From Halorussus sp. MSC15.2 (GTDB lineage: Archaea > Halobacteriota > Halobacteria > Halobacteriales > Haladaptataceae), in the NCBI RefSeq assembly GCF_010747475.1, contig NZ_VSLZ01000001.1, positions 62,001 to 126,000 on the forward strand: a DNA stretch of 64,000 bases, written 5' to 3'. Each line of letters opens with the position of its first letter. Position 1 is the stretch's first letter. Made by a program: the position numbers and the translations under genes. A model generated the notes under the pieces. That model was not told where the DNA came from and made no database searches. It saw only the letters and a program-made list of their open reading frames with translations. Shown one piece after another: positions 62,194 to 64,000 of this stretch.

Positions 62194-63009
62194 TTACGAT
62201 TCGTGGAGACGTCTGTACAGTTCCGTCGGCAAGATTAGGACGCGAGGCGGTCCAGTTTCACCGCGGACGGGGAACATCGTCACGTTACCGACTTCGACTG
62301 CTCCGAGCACGTTCATCGTCGAGAGGTCGTAGCAGCGGTCCGAGTCGCCGACGCGATACATCTCACTCGTCACATCTACGGACCCCGAAAGTGGGACGAG
62401 TATCGAAAGGACGGCGTCGGCTACCTTGAGAAGTATCGGAACGAGAATCACCGCCGTTCCGAGGATGTGGTCCGGAACGTATGCAATCGAAGCTGCAGCG
62501 AACCACGCTCCCAGTACCACTGCCGCCGAGAGTCGGCCGATATCGATAGAATCGAATACACGCTTTCCATCGACTCCCATCACTGTGACGACCTGTCCAA
62601 GCGAACGTTTCCCGCCGAACATGTAGACTGTCAGCACGATACCGACGATACCGAGCGACGAAACGCCGGACAGCACGACGTACCGCCACGACTCGGAAAC
62701 GAGGCGGTCTGACGACGGTGAGAGTAGGAGTAGTGGGACGTTCGAGAGGACGAACACGAGGAAGCCATACACTCCACCGAACTTTGCGTACGCGAACGCC
62801 CGAAGCGGTCGCCACGAATCGAAGTCGACTCGCCAACTGACGAGTCCCGGTCTCACGTTCTCGTTCGGTTCCATCGGTATCGCTGTCAGTCGAGACACAC
62901 TCGACGAGGAGGGAGAATCTTGTGGTCGCTCGTGGAGTCGAGTTCTCAGACGAACGGTGGCGTCCACGATGTACTTGTCGATGCACTGAACGACAGTTCC
63001 GCAGTCCAT
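62194..63009 (-). CDS. Membrane protein downstream of a halocin-like remnant (possible immunity role)
   Basis: A 271-residue protein from ATG 63009 (MDCGTVVQCIDKYIVDATVR). Four or five helices follow: VYGFLVFVLSNVPLLLLSPS, YVVLSGVSSLGIVGIVLTVY, LSAAVVLGAWFAAASIAY, and ILGTAVILVPILLKVADAVL. A soluble C-terminus ends EVGNVTMFPVRGETGPPRVL. The ATG lies 6 nt after the stop of a cysteine-rich halocin-like frame, so they would be co-transcribed. An internal ATG at 62874 (MEPNENVRPG) is an alternative. Immunity or export are guesses from the position only. Codon use is AT-richer than in its neighbours. Confidence 0.6.
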   Translation of the reverse strand: MDCGTVVQCIDKYIVDATVRLRTRLHERPQDSPSSSSVSRLTAIPMEPNENVRPGLVSWRVDFDSWRPLRAFAYAKFGGVYGFLVFVLSNVPLLLLSPSSDRLVSESWRYVVLSGVSSLGIVGIVLTVYMFGGKRSLGQVVTVMGVDGKRVFDSIDIGRLSAAVVLGAWFAAASIAYVPDHILGTAVILVPILLKVADAVLSILVPLSGSVDVTSEMYRVGDSDRCYDLSTMNVLGAVEVGNVTMFPVRGETGPPRVLILPTELYRRLHES

Positions 63010-63015
63010 GAAGTT

Positions 63016-63248
63016 CTAGAAGTCATCGCCACAGACGTGGGAGATACAGCTGAAACACGCCGCGTAATCTGCCCATCCGGCGAGTTCACCCGATTTACAA
63101 GCAAGTCTGCAGTAACTACAAGCGCTAGGGAACGCGAGGTCCGCAGCACACGCGCCGAAACTGACGAGACACTCTTCCTTGACGCCTTCGGGATGATAAC
63201 CAGTACGGACTCGCCATCCGCTTCTTCAGACTTAAACCCTCGAAACCC
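63016..63248 (-). pseudogene. 5'-truncated halocin-C8-like cysteine-rich peptide gene
   Basis: The minus strand encodes SEEADGESVLVIIP, then after a one-base loss in a CCC run (63190-63192) EGVKEECLVSFGAC and on to a TAG at 63016-63018. The C-terminal part has eight cysteines with spacing C-x6-C-x9-C-x2-C-x3-C-x13-C-x2-C-x4-C, and the ending CGDDF. This is like the C-terminal bacteriocin domain of halocin-C8-type precursors: hydrophobic strand, acidic join, then a Cys-rich core. No start codon is found before the upstream TAG (63249-63251), so the exported precursor part is missing. Confidence is limited. Confidence 0.45.
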
Positions 63249-63260
63249 CTACCTCCCTCC

Positions 63261-64000
63261 ATGACTACCGAGGCCCGCGAGTTCTGTCCGAACTGCGGGG
63301 ACCCCATCGAGAACGACCCCGCCGAGCGGACGCCCCTCCCCGACGCGACTGGCAAACGCGGCAGGGAACAGAAGCTCTGCGATTCGTGCTACTTCGACCG
63401 ATTCGACCTCGTGGACGCGCCCGAGCGCATCGAGGTCCGCGTCTGCTCGCAGTGCGGTGCGGTCCACCGCGGCAACCGCTGGGTGGACGTTGACGCCCGC
63501 GACTACACCGACATCGCCATCGAGGAGGTCAGCGAGGCGCTGGGCGTCCACCTCGACGCCCACGACGTGTCGTGGCAGGTGGACCCCGAGCAGGTGGACC
63601 AGAACACGATTCGGATGCACTGTCACTTCTCGGGCATCGTCCGGGACACGTTCGTCGAGGAGGACGTGGTCGTCCCCGTGAAGATTTCGCGCCAGACCTG
63701 CGACCGGTGCGGGCGAATCGCCGGGGACTACTACGCCAGCATCGTGCAGGTCCGCGCGGTGGACCGCACCCCCACCGCCGAGGAGATAGAGCGCGCCGAG
63801 GAGATAGCCAACGAAATCGTCGCCGAGATGGAGGCGACGGGCGACCGGAACGCCTTCGTCACGGAGGTCAGCGAGACCGACGATGGCGTGAACCTCAAGG
63901 TCTCGACCAACAAGATAGGCATGAAGATATCCCAGAAGATAGTCGAGGAGTTCGGCGGTAGCTTCTCGGACTCCGAGACGCTCGTGACCGAGGACGAGGA
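63261..64000 (+). CDS. NMD3-like protein, 3' end cut by the window
   Basis: 246 codons are visible of an archaeal NMD3-family protein, whose eukaryotic relative exports the 60S subunit. Four C-x2-C zinc pairs are visible: FCPNCGDPIEND, KLCDSCYFDRFD, VRVCSQCGAVHRG and QTCDRCGRIAG. Then comes EEIANEIVAEMEATGDRNAF and VSTNKIGMKISQKIVEEFGG. A CTTAAA box near 63231-63236 lies about 27 nt upstream of the ATG. The role in archaea is not established; ribosome biogenesis is likely. Confidence 0.9.
   Translation, partial: MTTEAREFCPNCGDPIENDPAERTPLPDATGKRGREQKLCDSCYFDRFDLVDAPERIEVRVCSQCGAVHRGNRWVDVDARDYTDIAIEEVSEALGVHLDAHDVSWQVDPEQVDQNTIRMHCHFSGIVRDTFVEEDVVVPVKISRQTCDRCGRIAGDYYASIVQVRAVDRTPTAEEIERAEEIANEIVAEMEATGDRNAFVTEVSETDDGVNLKVSTNKIGMKISQKIVEEFGGSFSDSETLVTEDE

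Noticed and set aside
63125-63355. A 76-codon minus-strand frame opposite the NMD3-like start
   Set aside because: It overlaps a certain gene and its promoter, and its composition (Arg/Ser-rich) is that of a shadow frame.

Overview
The window looks like chromosome of a halophilic archaeon (class Halobacteria). Nearly every gene encodes a very acidic, GC-rich protein. Information-processing genes are archaeal (SRP54, FtsY, prefoldin alpha, L39e, L31e, LX, aIF-6, NMD3-like, RadA, XPD/Rad3-type helicase). Promoters show haloarchaeal TATA boxes about 25-30 nt from leaderless starts, a tRNA carries an archaeal intron, and one secreted protein ends in a PGF-CTERM tail. Genus is not certain.

Layout. 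1-14.1 kb: 5' part of argG, a bat-like sensor kinase, a membrane gene with an in-frame stop, a 2H phosphoesterase, a Rad3-type helicase, a CDF metal exporter, a phosphodiesterase, a membrane-anchored HTH regulator, threonine aldolase, an M29 aminopeptidase, a small zinc protein and a Na/Ca exchanger. 14.1-15.6 kb: an intron-containing tRNA-Arg(TCT) with a duplicated 3' end next to it, then the UPF0200/UPF0201 pair. 15.7-23.4 kb: a very large secreted subtilase, broken into four reading-frame segments. 23.4-30.7 kb: esterase, SHOCT membrane protein, kynureninase, lipoprotein, the TIGR02588/TIGR02587 pair and two half-size MgtE-type magnesium transporter genes. 30.8-35.0 kb: protein targeting and ribosome genes (srp54, ftsY, pfdA, rplX). 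35.1-42.2 kb: ArsC-like phosphatase with a duplicated 5' end, then a tightly overlapping siroheme/nitrite-reductase operon (nirA, a DUF6360-like gene, cbiX/DR2241, cobA, trpD2-like). 42.4-46.5 kb: rpl39e-rpl31e-tif6, thpR and GNAT, TPR and DUF424. 46.7-50.3 kb: sufS and sufU with an HD hydrolase between them. 50.4-58.9 kb: AI-2E-type permease, radA, an ABC exporter pair, a bat-type HTH, pspAB, htpX and a CPBP protease. 58.9-64 kb: a broken epimerase, an LVIVD protein with a perfect palindrome over its start codon, a DUF2243 protein, a membrane protein behind a halocin-like remnant, and the start of an NMD3-like gene.

Most notable points: (1) a 43-bp two-hairpin element found twice, with matching spacing, 8-bp duplicated targets and compensating stem changes, inserted so that it keeps both reading frames open; (2) a remnant of a cysteine-rich halocin-like gene directly upstream of a membrane-protein gene; (3) at least seven net -1 frameshifts, including one in radA, which suggests assembly errors or decay; (4) the tRNA-Arg intron and a tRNA-derived inverted repeat that looks like an old attachment site; (5) a 22-bp palindrome over a start codon; (6) a microprotein gene with a 5'-terminal mRNA hairpin and a decayed duplicate that keeps the same hairpin.
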